This document shows, piece by piece, positions 54,078 to 62,561 of a stretch of DNA of 64,000 bases (positions are counted from its first letter, which is position 1; every line of letters starts with the position of its first letter). Origin of the DNA: Pseudomonas sp. RIT-PI-S (GTDB lineage Bacteria; Pseudomonadota; Gammaproteobacteria; Pseudomonadales; Pseudomonadaceae). Location: NCBI RefSeq assembly GCF_025642975.1, contig NZ_JANZKJ010000021.1:1-64000 (forward strand), written 5' to 3'. The notes beneath the pieces are model-generated. The model was not told where the DNA came from. It did no database searches and worked only from the letters and a program-made list of their open reading frames with translations. Both the position numbers and the translations under genes were made by a program.

Positions 54078-55028
54078 TTACTTGATCAGCCGCGCGTCCA
54101 GGCTGTTCTGGGCCAAGCGGCGGGCCTGATCTTCGGTCATCCCCAGGTGGGTATGCAGCGCATGGAAGTTTTCGGTGACGTAGCCGCCAAAATAGGCCGG
54201 ATCGTCGGAGTTGACGGTCACCTTCACCCCCCGCTCCAGCATGTCGAGGATGTTGTGCTGCCCCATGTCGTTGAACACACAGAGCTTGATGTTCGACAAC
54301 GGGCAAACGGTCAGCGGAATCTGCTCGTCGATGATCCGCTGCATCAGCCGCTCGTCTTCGATTGCCCTCACGCCGTGGTCGATGCGCTGGATGTGCAGCA
54401 GGTCGAGCGCCTCCCAGATGTATTCCGGCGGGCCTTCTTCCCCGGCGTGGGCCACAGTGAAGAAGCCTTCCGCGCGGGCCCTGTCGAAAACACGCTGGAA
54501 TTTACGAGGCGGGTGGCCCTGCTCCGAGCTATCGAGCCCGACTGCCACGAAGGCGTCGCGGAATGGCAAGGCTTGATCCAGGGTGCGCTGCGCTTCGTCT
54601 TCGCTCAAGTGACGCAGGAAGCTCAGAATCAGCCCGCTGGTAACGCCGAGTTTTTCCCGGCCGTCCTTGAGCGCGGCGGTGATGCCGTTGAGTACCACCT
54701 CGAAGGCAACGCCCCGGTCGGTGTGCGTCTGCGGGTCGAAGAACGGCTCGGTGTGCACCACGTTCTGCGCCTTGCAGCGTTCCAGGTAGGCCCAAGTCAG
54801 GTCGTAGAAGTCCTGCTCGGTGCGCAGCACATCCGCGCCTCGGTAATAGAGGTCGAGAAATTCCTGCAGGTTGTTGAATGCATAAGCCGAGCGCAGGGCG
54901 TCCACATCTGCCCACGGCAACGCGATGCGGTTGCGCTCAGCCAGGGCGAACAGCAACTCAGGCTCCAGAGAGCCTTCCAGGTGCATATGCAATTCTGCCT
55001 TGGGAAGGGTGTTGAGCCAGTTGTACAT
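54078..55028 (-). CDS. Adenine deaminase (adenosine-deaminase superfamily)
   Basis: The 316-residue enzyme starts MYNWLNTLPKAELHMHLEGSLEPE, with the HxHxEG metal-binding box. It contains FFTVAHAGEEGPPEYIWEAL (about 190-209), IDHGVRAIEDERLM (about 218-231) and VTVNSDDPAYFGGYV (about 272-286). The short type with this pattern is annotated as adenosine deaminase, but characterised bacterial members such as Pa0148 deaminate adenine to hypoxanthine, which is the better call. The ATG at 55028 is chosen over an upstream ATG 28 codons earlier, which has no family sequence. Together with the nearby purine permease it fits purine salvage. Confidence 0.88.
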   Translation of the reverse strand: MYNWLNTLPKAELHMHLEGSLEPELLFALAERNRIALPWADVDALRSAYAFNNLQEFLDLYYRGADVLRTEQDFYDLTWAYLERCKAQNVVHTEPFFDPQTHTDRGVAFEVVLNGITAALKDGREKLGVTSGLILSFLRHLSEDEAQRTLDQALPFRDAFVAVGLDSSEQGHPPRKFQRVFDRARAEGFFTVAHAGEEGPPEYIWEALDLLHIQRIDHGVRAIEDERLMQRIIDEQIPLTVCPLSNIKLCVFNDMGQHNILDMLERGVKVTVNSDDPAYFGGYVTENFHALHTHLGMTEDQARRLAQNSLDARLIK

Positions 55029-55164
55029 AGGGAATTCTCTGAAAGTCATTGGCGCGTATTTTACTCTGCCCACGAGGTGTTCGCACGGGCGCCAATGTCG
55101 CGGCGAAACCATCGTTGCGCTGCGATAGTCAGTACTACTTCGATGCCGTTAATAAAGGATTGCC

Positions 55165-56256
55165 ATGTTCAGGCAGATCGCCGAGGAAAAGTTCCTGTTG
55201 CTTGCGCTGGTAGCGGCCGTGGTGGCCTATCCGCTGGAGCCGACGATGGTCCATGGCGGGCATGGCGTGGCCCTGCTGAGTGCAGGGCTTTTGGTTGTAG
55301 CGATCATCTTTGCCTCGCTGCGCGTTGCGCACCATGCCGAGCTGCTCGCCGAAAAAGTGGGAGACCCGTATGGCACGATGATCCTCACCCTCGCCGCGGT
55401 GCTGGTGGAAGTGGTCATCCTGGCCATCATGATGAACAACTCACCGTCGCCGACCTTGGTGCGGGATACCATCTACTCAGCGGTGATGCTCGATATCAAC
55501 GGCATACTCGGCTTGGCGGCGCTGATGGGTGGGATCAAGCATGGCGAGCAAAGCTATAACGATGACTCCGCGCGTACCTACAGCGTGATGATCCTTACGG
55601 CCATGGGCGTATCGATGGTGGTGCCGGAGTTCATTCCGCAGGGGCGCTGGGAGGTCTATTCCGCATTCACCATCGGTGCGATGGTCGTGCTGTATAGCGT
55701 TTTCCTACGCATGCAGGTGGGGCCGCACAGTTATTTCTTCAGCTACCACTACCCGGAAAAAAAGCGTAAGCACCCTACCAATGACGCCCATGAGGCTTCT
55801 GTGCCCAGCGGTGTATCGATCGCAGTGCTGGTGTTTGGTGTGGCGGTGATCGGTGCTTTGGCAGAGGTGATGTCCAAGGCCATGGACGTGGGCCTGGAGG
55901 GCAGCGGGGCGCCGCCGGTGGTGTCGGCGATTCTCGTCGCGGCAATCTCTGCCTCGCCAGAGATCCTCACGGCCCTGCGGGCGGCCCTGGCCAACCGTAT
56001 GCAGTCCGTGGTCAACATTGCCCTTGGCGCCTCGCTGTCCACGGTGATCCTCACCGTCCCGGTAATGGAGGCCATGGCGCTCTACAGCGGTCAGCCCTTC
56101 CAGATGGCGATGACGCCAGTGCAATCGGTGATGGTTTTCATCACGCTGCTTATCTGTGCGATCAACCTCAACGATGGTGAAACCAATGCCATCGAGGGCA
56201 TGACGCATTTCGTATTGTTCGGCACCTTCGTCATGCTCTCGTTGCTAGGGCTATAG
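55165..56256 (+). CDS. ChaA-like cation/proton antiporter
   Basis: The 363-residue protein has about ten to eleven membrane helices with the CaCA-superfamily repeats. The first is GDPYGTMILTLAAVLVEVVI+L (about 67-88) and the second ILVAAISASPEILTALRAALANRMQ (about 256-280), each with the acidic residue used to bind the cation. It resembles ChaA (Ca2+ or Na+/H+ exchange). The ion specificity is not certain. It converges on the SDR gene, two bases apart. Confidence 0.87.
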   Translation: MFRQIAEEKFLLLALVAAVVAYPLEPTMVHGGHGVALLSAGLLVVAIIFASLRVAHHAELLAEKVGDPYGTMILTLAAVLVEVVILAIMMNNSPSPTLVRDTIYSAVMLDINGILGLAALMGGIKHGEQSYNDDSARTYSVMILTAMGVSMVVPEFIPQGRWEVYSAFTIGAMVVLYSVFLRMQVGPHSYFFSYHYPEKKRKHPTNDAHEASVPSGVSIAVLVFGVAVIGALAEVMSKAMDVGLEGSGAPPVVSAILVAAISASPEILTALRAALANRMQSVVNIALGASLSTVILTVPVMEAMALYSGQPFQMAMTPVQSVMVFITLLICAINLNDGETNAIEGMTHFVLFGTFVMLSLLGL

Positions 56257-56258
56257 GC

Positions 56259-56936
56259 CTACCAAGGCATGGTTTCCCCTTTGTAATTGATGAAGTGCAG
56301 GCCTGCCCGTCCGGCATAAGCCTGCAGCTGGCGGACCATACCCTCGGCGCTGGTAGCGACGTCGATGTCCGCCTGCGGCCCACCCATGTCGGTCTTCACC
56401 CAGCCCGGGTGCATGCACAACACCGCGGGCCGCGGTTCCGGCAGCTGGATCGCAAAGGTATTGACCATCGAGTTCAGTGCAGCTTTGCTCGCCTTGTAAA
56501 GCGGAGCCTCGACTGCGTCTGGCGAGGTGACCGTGCCGAGCGTCGAGCTCATGAAGGCCAATACGCCGGTACCGGGCCGCAAGTTACTCACAAGGCGTTT
56601 AGCCAGGCGCACCGGCGACAATACATTGGTGGTGAAGAGTGAAGAGAAGGCCTCGGGAGTAACCGCATCCAGAGAGCCCGTGGGGCCCATGACCCCGGCG
56701 TTGATGAAAACGATGTCGAATACCTGGCCAGCCAACGCCTTGGCCAAGGTGTCCTGGCTGGCCAGGTCATTCATTTCAAGCGGTTCGACCTGGATCTGTG
56801 CCTCTTCAAGTTGAGCCGGCGGGTTGCCGCGCACCGTCGCCGTGACTTGCCAGCCTTCGGTGCGCAGGCGCTGCGCCAGGCCCAGGCCGAGCCCTCTTGA
56901 GGCGCCTATGATCAGTGCATGCTTTTCGTTAGCCAT
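56259..56936 (-). CDS. Short-chain dehydrogenase/reductase
   Basis: The 225-residue protein has the SDR pattern: ALIIGASRGLGLGLAQRLR (about 7-25, NADP(H) binding), FINAGVMGPTGSLDAV (NAG motif) and SSTLGTVTSPDAVEAPLYKA+SK with the Ser, Tyr and Lys of the active site (Tyr and Lys in YKASK). It resembles C-factor/CsgA-like oxidoreductases, but the substrate is unknown. The ATG at 56936 is preferred over one 13 codons upstream. Its promoter must lie in the 352-base non-coding segment to its right. Confidence 0.87.
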   Translation of the reverse strand: MANEKHALIIGASRGLGLGLAQRLRTEGWQVTATVRGNPPAQLEEAQIQVEPLEMNDLASQDTLAKALAGQVFDIVFINAGVMGPTGSLDAVTPEAFSSLFTTNVLSPVRLAKRLVSNLRPGTGVLAFMSSTLGTVTSPDAVEAPLYKASKAALNSMVNTFAIQLPEPRPAVLCMHPGWVKTDMGGPQADIDVATSAEGMVRQLQAYAGRAGLHFINYKGETMPW

Positions 56937-57068
56937 CGTGAAGTTCCAGTCGGAAAAAGCTACAGCATAGGCCAAGCCGAGGGGTTGGCCTTGCCCGGGC
57001 GCTGTTCAAAAAATGATCAAGGTTGCCGAGGCCTTGTGACTCCTAGGGTGTAGAGGTTCACACACGGC

Positions 57069-57077
57069 TTATCCACA
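57069..57077 (+). promoter_or_regulatory. DnaA box, perfect match
   Basis: TTATCCACA, identical to the high-affinity DnaA box, inside a non-coding segment and followed by GG. Confidence 0.6.
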
Positions 57078-57141
57078 GGCAGGCTCACACGAACTGTGGG
57101 GAACCGGAATAAACACGCATCAAGGCGCTGTAGGGCGCGAC

Positions 57142-57159
57142 TTAAGGTATTGACCTTAA
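57142..57159. promoter_or_regulatory. Perfect 7+7 inverted repeat
   Basis: TTAAGGT and ACCTTAA around a 4-base centre (ATTG), within the DnaA-box segment. It is operator-like, possibly acting on the SDR gene to its left. Confidence 0.45.
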
Positions 57160-57251
57160 AAGGTTTTGATGCGTACCAAACGGGTTGATCAAAAAACGAA
57201 CAGCCGCGTTAAAGCCCCGGGTTTGTTGCTCGAAAAAGAGGTACCCATAGT

Positions 57252-57260
57252 TTATCCACA
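57252..57260 (+). promoter_or_regulatory. DnaA box, perfect match
   Basis: A second TTATCCACA in the same orientation, 183 bases from the first, lying 29 bases downstream of the YigZ stop in that gene's reading direction. Confidence 0.6.
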
Positions 57261-57288
57261 GCCACACGCACAGCAGATGTGAACAACA

Positions 57289-57873
57289 TTACAAGGGGGA
57301 AAGCAGCAGGCGGCCCCTGCTTAAATGTGCAAGTTGCGCCGCAAGCTCGGGGATCGCTGCCGGTGGCAGAGCCAGGTCCAGGTGTACGCCGTTCGCCTCG
57401 AACACCTCCTTGAGCACTTCCCCGCCTGCCTCACCGATTCGCAGCCTCACCAGTGCCAGTTCGCTAAAGGTACATTCGCAACGGAAGGCCTCCCTGGCCA
57501 CCAGCAGGTGCTTTTCGGCCTGCTGCAAGCACTTGTTGGCGCACCCGCCATAGGCCCGGGCAAGGCCGCCGGTACCGAGCTGGATACCGCCATACCAGCG
57601 CGTCACTACCACCATTACCCGATCGCAGTCTTGCGCTTCGATCGCGGCCAGGATCGGCCGCCCCGCGGTGCCGCCGGGTTCACCGTCGTCGCTGCTGCGG
57701 TACTGCATGCCCAGTTTCCATGCCCAGCAATTATGGGTCGCTTGCAGGTCGCTGTTTGCCTGGAGGAATGCCTGGGCCTGTTCCGGGCTGTCGATTGGCC
57801 CGGCGATCGCAAGAAAGCGGCTTTTGCGGATGTCTTCGCGGTATTGCGAAACGCCTGACAGGGTAAAAGTCAT
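57289..57873 (-). CDS. YigZ/IMPACT family protein
   Basis: The 194-residue protein has the UPF0029 N-terminal domain with RKSRFLAIAGPIDSPEQA, AWKLG and DDGEPGGTAGRPILAAIEA (about 65-83). It continues with VVTRWYGGIQLGTGGLARAY (about 92-111), the family signature. IMPACT homologs in eukaryotes modulate translation control; the bacterial role is not settled. The ATG at 57873 overlaps the last base of the upstream TetR gene, and the start is preferred over one 14 codons earlier. Confidence 0.92.
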   Translation of the reverse strand: MTFTLSGVSQYREDIRKSRFLAIAGPIDSPEQAQAFLQANSDLQATHNCWAWKLGMQYRSSDDGEPGGTAGRPILAAIEAQDCDRVMVVVTRWYGGIQLGTGGLARAYGGCANKCLQQAEKHLLVAREAFRCECTFSELALVRLRIGEAGGEVLKEVFEANGVHLDLALPPAAIPELAAQLAHLSRGRLLLSPL

Positions 57874-58553
57874 CAGGCTTGGCTGCCAGCCGGCACCTTG
57901 GGAAGAATGCCGCACCCGGTAAGGATAATGCGGATCAGGTTGTCCGCCGCTTGATCGAAGTCTGCCCGGGTAAGCCGCGACTTACCGGTAACCCGGCAGA
58001 TCTGGCTAGCGAAGTCTGCGTAGTGTTGGGTACTGCTCCACAGCAGGAAGATCAGGTGTACTGGATCGACCGGGTCCATTTTGCCAGCGGCGATCCACTG
58101 CTCGAAGACTGCGGCGCGGCCTTTGAACCAGAGTTGATAGTCTTGGCTGAAATAATCGTTCAGGCATTCACCGCCGCTGATTATTTCCATGGCAAAGATG
58201 CGCGACGCCTGGGGGTTGCGCCGGGAAAATTCCATCTTCGCGCGGATGTAGCGGGTCAAGGCTTCGGCGGGATCGTCGTCACTGCTGAGATGATTGAAGG
58301 TGCTGTCCCACAGTTCGATGATGTTGCTCAACACTGCAATGTAGAGGCCCAGCTTGTTGGTAAAGTAGTAATGCAGGTTGGCCTTTGGCAGGTTCGCCTT
58401 GATGGCGATGGTGTTCATGCTGGTCCCCTTGAACCCATGCCGGGCGAACTCGTCTTCGGCGGCTTTGATGATCGCCTCTTCGTTCTTCTGGCGAATGCGG
58501 CTCGCGGGCTTGCCGTTCGGCTGGGCGCTGTGGGCGGGAACGAGAAAGGGCAT
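57873..58553 (-). CDS. TetR family regulator (RutR-like)
   Basis: The 226-residue protein has a TetR helix-turn-helix near the N-terminus (EEAIIKAAEDEFARHGFKGT, then MNTIAIKANLPKANLHYYFT, about 25-66). The C-terminal domain resembles RutR/YcdC, with HLIFLLWSSTQHYADFASQI (about 169-188) as the characteristic WSxTQHYADF stretch. RutR senses uracil in E. coli. It stands downstream of a nucleobase permease gene, 66 bases away and in the same direction, and likely controls nucleobase use. Confidence 0.87.
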   Translation of the reverse strand: MPFLVPAHSAQPNGKPASRIRQKNEEAIIKAAEDEFARHGFKGTSMNTIAIKANLPKANLHYYFTNKLGLYIAVLSNIIELWDSTFNHLSSDDDPAEALTRYIRAKMEFSRRNPQASRIFAMEIISGGECLNDYFSQDYQLWFKGRAAVFEQWIAAGKMDPVDPVHLIFLLWSSTQHYADFASQICRVTGKSRLTRADFDQAADNLIRIILTGCGILPKVPAGSQA

Positions 58554-58619
58554 AGGTTTTCCGGGAGGCTGTGGGGCGTTAAGCAGCGTTCATAACGCAC
58601 CCACAGGCAACAGACAAGC

Positions 58620-60017
58620 CTAAACGTGCTTTTCCACAGGTGCCCCAGGCACGTTCGTAACCTCCACAGCGCGGGCTTCGCAGCGGCCCGGCAGAATCAG
58701 GTTCATCAGCAGCGCTGTCACCCCGCCGCTGGTAATGGCCGAATCGAACAGGCTCTGCACCACCTTGGGCATATGGTGCAGCAGCTCTGGTTGCGCGGCG
58801 ATCCCGAGGCCGACCCCGAAGGCGGTGGCGATGATCAGCATATTGCGGCGGTCCAGCACGTTCTGCGCGATGATCCGCACACCCGCCGCCGCTACGCTGC
58901 CAAACATCACCAGGGTCGCGCCGCCGAGTACTGGTTTGGGAATCTGCTGCAGCACCGCCCCGATCGCTGGTACCAAGCCGAGCACGAACAGGATGGCGCC
59001 GATATATAAGCCCACATAGCGGCTAGCGACACCGGTCAGCTGGATAACCCCGTTGTTCTGGGCGAAGGTGGTGTTGGGAAAAGCGCTGAAGGTCGCGGCG
59101 ATCATGCAACTGACGCCGTCGCCGAGCACGCCGCCTTTGAGCCGCGCCACATATGTAGGCCCCTGTAAGGGCTGATGCGACAGCATGCAGTTGGCGGTAA
59201 GGTCGCCGACAGTTTCGATACTGCTGATCAGGTAAATCAACGCTACGGGAAGGAATACGCCCCAGTCGAAGGCGAAGCCGAAGCGAAAGGGCACCGGCAA
59301 CGTGATCAGGGGCACGTCGGGCATGGCCTGGGGGACCAACTTGCCGGTGAACCAGGCGGCCACGCTACCCGCGGCCAACCCGATGATGATCGCCGACAGG
59401 CGCAGCCAGGGCGACTCGGAGCGGCTCAGCGCGACTACCAGCACCAGCACGAAGGCACCGAGCCCAAGGTTTCCCGGCGCGCCGAAATCCGCGGCGCCGA
59501 ACCCGCCGCCGAGATCGGTGATGCCGACCTTGATCAGGCTGATGCCGATCAGCGTGATCACGATGCCGGTCACCAGCGGGGTAAGCACGCGCCGCATCTG
59601 CCCGATGAACCGGCTCAGCACCACTTGTACCAGCGAGCCGAAAAAGCAAATGCCAAAGATCATCGCCAGGATGTCCTCCGGGCTGCCCCCCCGTTGCCGG
59701 ACCATAAAGCCTGCGGAGAGGATTGCGCCGAGAAAGGCGAAGCTCGTGCCCTGCAGGCAGATCATTCCAGCGCCGATGCCCCAGGGACGGCGCGCCTGGA
59801 TGAACGTCCCTACCCCTGAAACCATCAAGGCCATGCTGATCAGGTACGGCAGATAGGCGTTCAGGCCAAGCGCCGAGCCGATGATCAGTGGTGGCGTGAT
59901 AATTCCAACGAAGCTGGCAAGCACATGTTGCAGTGCTGCGAGCATCGCCGGAAACGGAGCGGGGCGATCTTCCAGGTTGTAGAGCAGTTCCGGATTGGCG
60001 GATTGATCAGGGGGCAT
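58620..60017 (-). CDS. NCS2 family nucleobase permease (xanthine/uric acid-type)
   Basis: The 465-residue permease has about twelve to fourteen membrane helices and the NCS2 motif region SSIETVGDLTANCMLSHQPL (about 268-287), with the Glu of the substrate site. GDGVSCMIAATFSAFPNTTF then AQNNGVIQLTGVASRYVG carries the QNNG loop. The pattern is that of the xanthine/uric acid branch rather than uracil permeases. With adenine deaminase nearby and the RutR-like regulator downstream, it fits purine uptake. A TTTGTATACAAA palindrome lies upstream. Confidence 0.9.
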   Translation of the reverse strand: MPPDQSANPELLYNLEDRPAPFPAMLAALQHVLASFVGIITPPLIIGSALGLNAYLPYLISMALMVSGVGTFIQARRPWGIGAGMICLQGTSFAFLGAILSAGFMVRQRGGSPEDILAMIFGICFFGSLVQVVLSRFIGQMRRVLTPLVTGIVITLIGISLIKVGITDLGGGFGAADFGAPGNLGLGAFVLVLVVALSRSESPWLRLSAIIIGLAAGSVAAWFTGKLVPQAMPDVPLITLPVPFRFGFAFDWGVFLPVALIYLISSIETVGDLTANCMLSHQPLQGPTYVARLKGGVLGDGVSCMIAATFSAFPNTTFAQNNGVIQLTGVASRYVGLYIGAILFVLGLVPAIGAVLQQIPKPVLGGATLVMFGSVAAAGVRIIAQNVLDRRNMLIIATAFGVGLGIAAQPELLHHMPKVVQSLFDSAITSGGVTALLMNLILPGRCEARAVEVTNVPGAPVEKHV

Positions 60018-60159
60018 GCTGGCATTGCTCCGATGGCTGAGGACTCACGTCTGTAAGCGAATGTGCAAAGCGCGTTGCAAGAACTTGTCCAACTGCTCAG
60101 GTTTTGGGCTTCAGGCAAAGGCAGAGGGTCAACACTATTGGTTACACCAGCATAGGCGT

Positions 60160-60171
60160 TTTGTATACAAA
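60160..60171. promoter_or_regulatory. Palindrome upstream of the nucleobase permease
   Basis: TTTGTATACAAA, a perfect 12-base palindrome, lies 143 bases before the permease start and just beyond the LysR gene stop. TTGTATACAA is a binding pattern known for GntR-family regulators; the cognate protein is not in this window. Confidence 0.45.
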
Positions 60172-60172
60172 G

Positions 60173-61087
60173 CTAGCGCGTGGAGGCCAGCTGTTCGAGA
60201 AAACTTTCCAGCACTAAATGGGGGCGCCGGCCCTTGCGGGTGACCCAGGAAAGGCCAAGGTCATAAAAGCGTTGTCTGGGTTTCAACGCGCGCAGCCGGC
60301 CCTGCTGCACCCAGGTATCGGCGTAGTGGTCTGGCAGATAGCCAATGTAGCGGCCGGTAAGAATCAAAAAGGCCATGCCTTCGCGGTCGGAAGCGCTGGC
60401 GCTGCAATTGAGCGCTTGATAGTGCGCCTGGATGTCACCCGGGAGCCTGAACGTAGGCGCGATGGCTTCTTGGCTGTTGAGGCGCTGATCATCTAGCGTG
60501 GCATCGTCTGCATAAAACAGCGGATGGCCTACCGCGCAATACAGCAGGGAACGTTCGCTGTACAGCGGCTGATATTCGAGACCCGACAACGCGCTTGCCT
60601 GCGGCACCACCCCTACATGCAGGCTGCCATCCAGCACGCCTTGCTCGACCTGGCTGGGCGCATTCATGCGGATATTGATGCGCACGTCTGGCCCTCGCTC
60701 CTTGAGCTGCGCCAGGGCGTGGGTAATACGCATGTGTGGCAGGGTGACCAGGTTATCGGTTAGGCCGATGTTGAGTTCCCCGCGCAGGTGTTGGTGCAGG
60801 CCATTGACCTCTGTGCGGAAGTTCTCCAACGCCCCCAGCAGTTGCAGCGAAGACTGGTACACCTCACGACCTTCCTCGGTCAGCGAGAACCCGGCCCGCC
60901 CGCGCTGACACAGGCGTAACCCTAGGCGTTGCTCCAGGTCGCTCATCTGCTGGCTGATAGCGGAGCGGCCAATGCCGAGTACGTTTTCAGCCGCGGAAAA
61001 CCCGCCACATTCCACTACGCTGCGGAAGATGCGAAGCAGGCGGATGTCGAAGTCGCTCACTTGGGCAAGGGGATCGCGTCTGCTCAT
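60173..61087 (-). CDS. LysR family regulator of the beta-alanine genes
   Basis: The 304-residue protein has an N-terminal LysR helix-turn-helix (IRLLRIFRSVVECGGFSAAE then LGIGRSAISQQMSDLEQRLG, about 15-54). The ligand-binding domain opens RGELNIGLTDNLVTLPHM (about 105-122). It is divergent from the transaminase/dehydrogenase genes and most likely activates them in response to an amino acid or semialdehyde. The corresponding P. putida locus, as I recall it, has the same arrangement. Confidence 0.88.
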   Translation of the reverse strand: MSRRDPLAQVSDFDIRLLRIFRSVVECGGFSAAENVLGIGRSAISQQMSDLEQRLGLRLCQRGRAGFSLTEEGREVYQSSLQLLGALENFRTEVNGLHQHLRGELNIGLTDNLVTLPHMRITHALAQLKERGPDVRINIRMNAPSQVEQGVLDGSLHVGVVPQASALSGLEYQPLYSERSLLYCAVGHPLFYADDATLDDQRLNSQEAIAPTFRLPGDIQAHYQALNCSASASDREGMAFLILTGRYIGYLPDHYADTWVQQGRLRALKPRQRFYDLGLSWVTRKGRRPHLVLESFLEQLASTR

Positions 61088-61120
61088 TGTTTAGTAAGGC
61101 TCGGTCTGAAGATTGGAAAA

Positions 61121-61141
61121 ATAAGGTTTTACAGACTTTAT
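61121..61141. promoter_or_regulatory. Candidate LysR-type binding site between the divergent genes
   Basis: ATAAGG and CTTTAT form a near-perfect dyad (one mismatch) with a 9-base centre, 59 bases before the transaminase ATG. It fits the T-N11-A style of LysR sites, in the only interval between lysR and the transaminase. Confidence 0.4.
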
Positions 61142-61199
61142 GCCCATGCGAACTTAGCGGCAATCAGCAACCCACGCTGCCACCCATAAGAGGTTTCAG

Positions 61200-62546
61200 A
61201 TGAACATGCCAGAGAATGCACCCGCCGGGCTGGCGAGCCAGCTCAAACTGGACGCGCATTGGATGCCCTACACGGCCAACCGCAATTTCCAGCGCGACCC
61301 GCGGATGATCGTGGCGGCGCAAGGGCGTTACCTGACCGACGACCGCGGCCGGCAGATCTACGACAGCCTCTCCGGGCTTTGGACCTGCGGCGCAGGCCAC
61401 ACTCGCAAAGAGATCCAAGAAGCGGTAGCCAAGCAGTTGGGCGTGCTGGATTACTCGCCAGCGTTCCAGTATGGCCACCCGCTGTCGTTCCAGCTGGCGG
61501 AGAAGATCGTTGCGCTGACCCCAGGTGAGCTGAACCACGTGTTCTTCACCAACTCCGGCTCCGAGTGCGCCGATACCGCCGTGAAAATGGTCCGCGCCTA
61601 CTGGCGATTGAAAGGCCAGGCCACCAAGACCAAATTGATCGGCCGGGCCCGCGGCTATCACGGTGTGAACATCGCCGGTACCAGCCTCGGCGGCGTGAAC
61701 GGTAACCGTAAACTGTTCGGCCAATTGCTAGATGTGGACCACCTGCCCCATACGCTGTTGCCAGCTAATGCTTACTCGCGTGGCATGCCGGAAGAAGGTG
61801 GGGTGGCCTTGGCCGATGATCTGCTGCGGCTGATCGAACTGCACGATGCGTCCAACATCGGCGCGGTCATCGTTGAGCCGGTCGCCGGTTCCGCAGGTGT
61901 ATTGCCACCCCCTAAGGGCTACCTCAAGCGCCTGCGCGAAATCTGCGATCAGCACAACATCCTGCTGATCTTCGACGAGGTCATTACCGGTTTCGGCCGC
62001 ACCGGCAGCATGTTCGGCGCCACCACCTTTGGCGTCACCCCAGACCTGATGTGTATCGCCAAGCAGCTGACTAACGGCGCGATCCCCATGGGTGCGGTCA
62101 TCGCAAGCAGTGAGATCTACCAGACCTTCATGGCGCAGCCTACGCCTGAGTATGCGGTCGAGTTTCCCCATGGCTATACCTATTCGGCTCACCCTGTGGC
62201 ATGCGCCGCGGGCATTGCTGCGCTGGACCTGTTGCTCAAGGAAAACCTGGTGCAAAGCGCGGCAGAGCTGGCGCCCAAATTCGAAGCGGCGCTGCATGGC
62301 GTAAAAGGTGCCAAGCACATTGTCGACCTTCGTAACTTCGGCCTGGCCGGGGCCATCCAGATCGCACCGCGTGACGGTGATGCCATCGTGCGCCCTTACG
62401 AGGCGGCGATGAAGCTGTGGCAGAAAGGCTTCTATGTTCGTTACGGCGGAGACACGTTGCAGTTCGGCCCGACCTTCAATGCGACCGCCGAAGAAATGGA
62501 CCGCCTGTTCGACGCAGTGGGCGACGCCCTGAACCAGATCGACTGA
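61200..62546 (+). CDS. Beta-alanine (omega-amino acid):pyruvate aminotransferase
   Basis: The 448-residue class III aminotransferase has FFTNSGSECADTAVKMVRAYWR (about 116-137, phosphate cup), LIFDEVITGFGRTGSMFG (about 256-273) and the PLP lysine at Lys288 (IAKQLTNGAIPMGAV). The length and the number of the PLP lysine equal those of the characterised P. putida omega-amino acid:pyruvate transaminase. It converts beta-alanine and pyruvate to malonate semialdehyde and alanine. AAGAGG lies seven bases before the first ATG; the third codon is also ATG. It starts the two-gene catabolic operon with the dehydrogenase. Confidence 0.94.
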   Translation: MNMPENAPAGLASQLKLDAHWMPYTANRNFQRDPRMIVAAQGRYLTDDRGRQIYDSLSGLWTCGAGHTRKEIQEAVAKQLGVLDYSPAFQYGHPLSFQLAEKIVALTPGELNHVFFTNSGSECADTAVKMVRAYWRLKGQATKTKLIGRARGYHGVNIAGTSLGGVNGNRKLFGQLLDVDHLPHTLLPANAYSRGMPEEGGVALADDLLRLIELHDASNIGAVIVEPVAGSAGVLPPPKGYLKRLREICDQHNILLIFDEVITGFGRTGSMFGATTFGVTPDLMCIAKQLTNGAIPMGAVIASSEIYQTFMAQPTPEYAVEFPHGYTYSAHPVACAAGIAALDLLLKENLVQSAAELAPKFEAALHGVKGAKHIVDLRNFGLAGAIQIAPRDGDAIVRPYEAAMKLWQKGFYVRYGGDTLQFGPTFNATAEEMDRLFDAVGDALNQID

Positions 62547-62561
62547 TAACCGGAGCATGCA

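Larger units (their letters stand above)
56937..57288. other. Non-coding segment with DnaA boxes and inverted repeats
   Basis: This 352-base gap contains two perfect DnaA boxes (57069-57077 and 57252-57260), two weaker sites (57095-57103 and 57278-57286, both on the opposite strand, two mismatches each), a perfect TTAAGGT/ACCTTAA repeat (57142-57159) and an ACGCATCAA/TTGATGCGT pair (57115-57123 and 57166-57174). It is AT-richer than its surroundings. It also holds the promoter for the SDR gene. It is not the usual oriC site (no dnaA or rpmH nearby). Confidence 0.6.
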
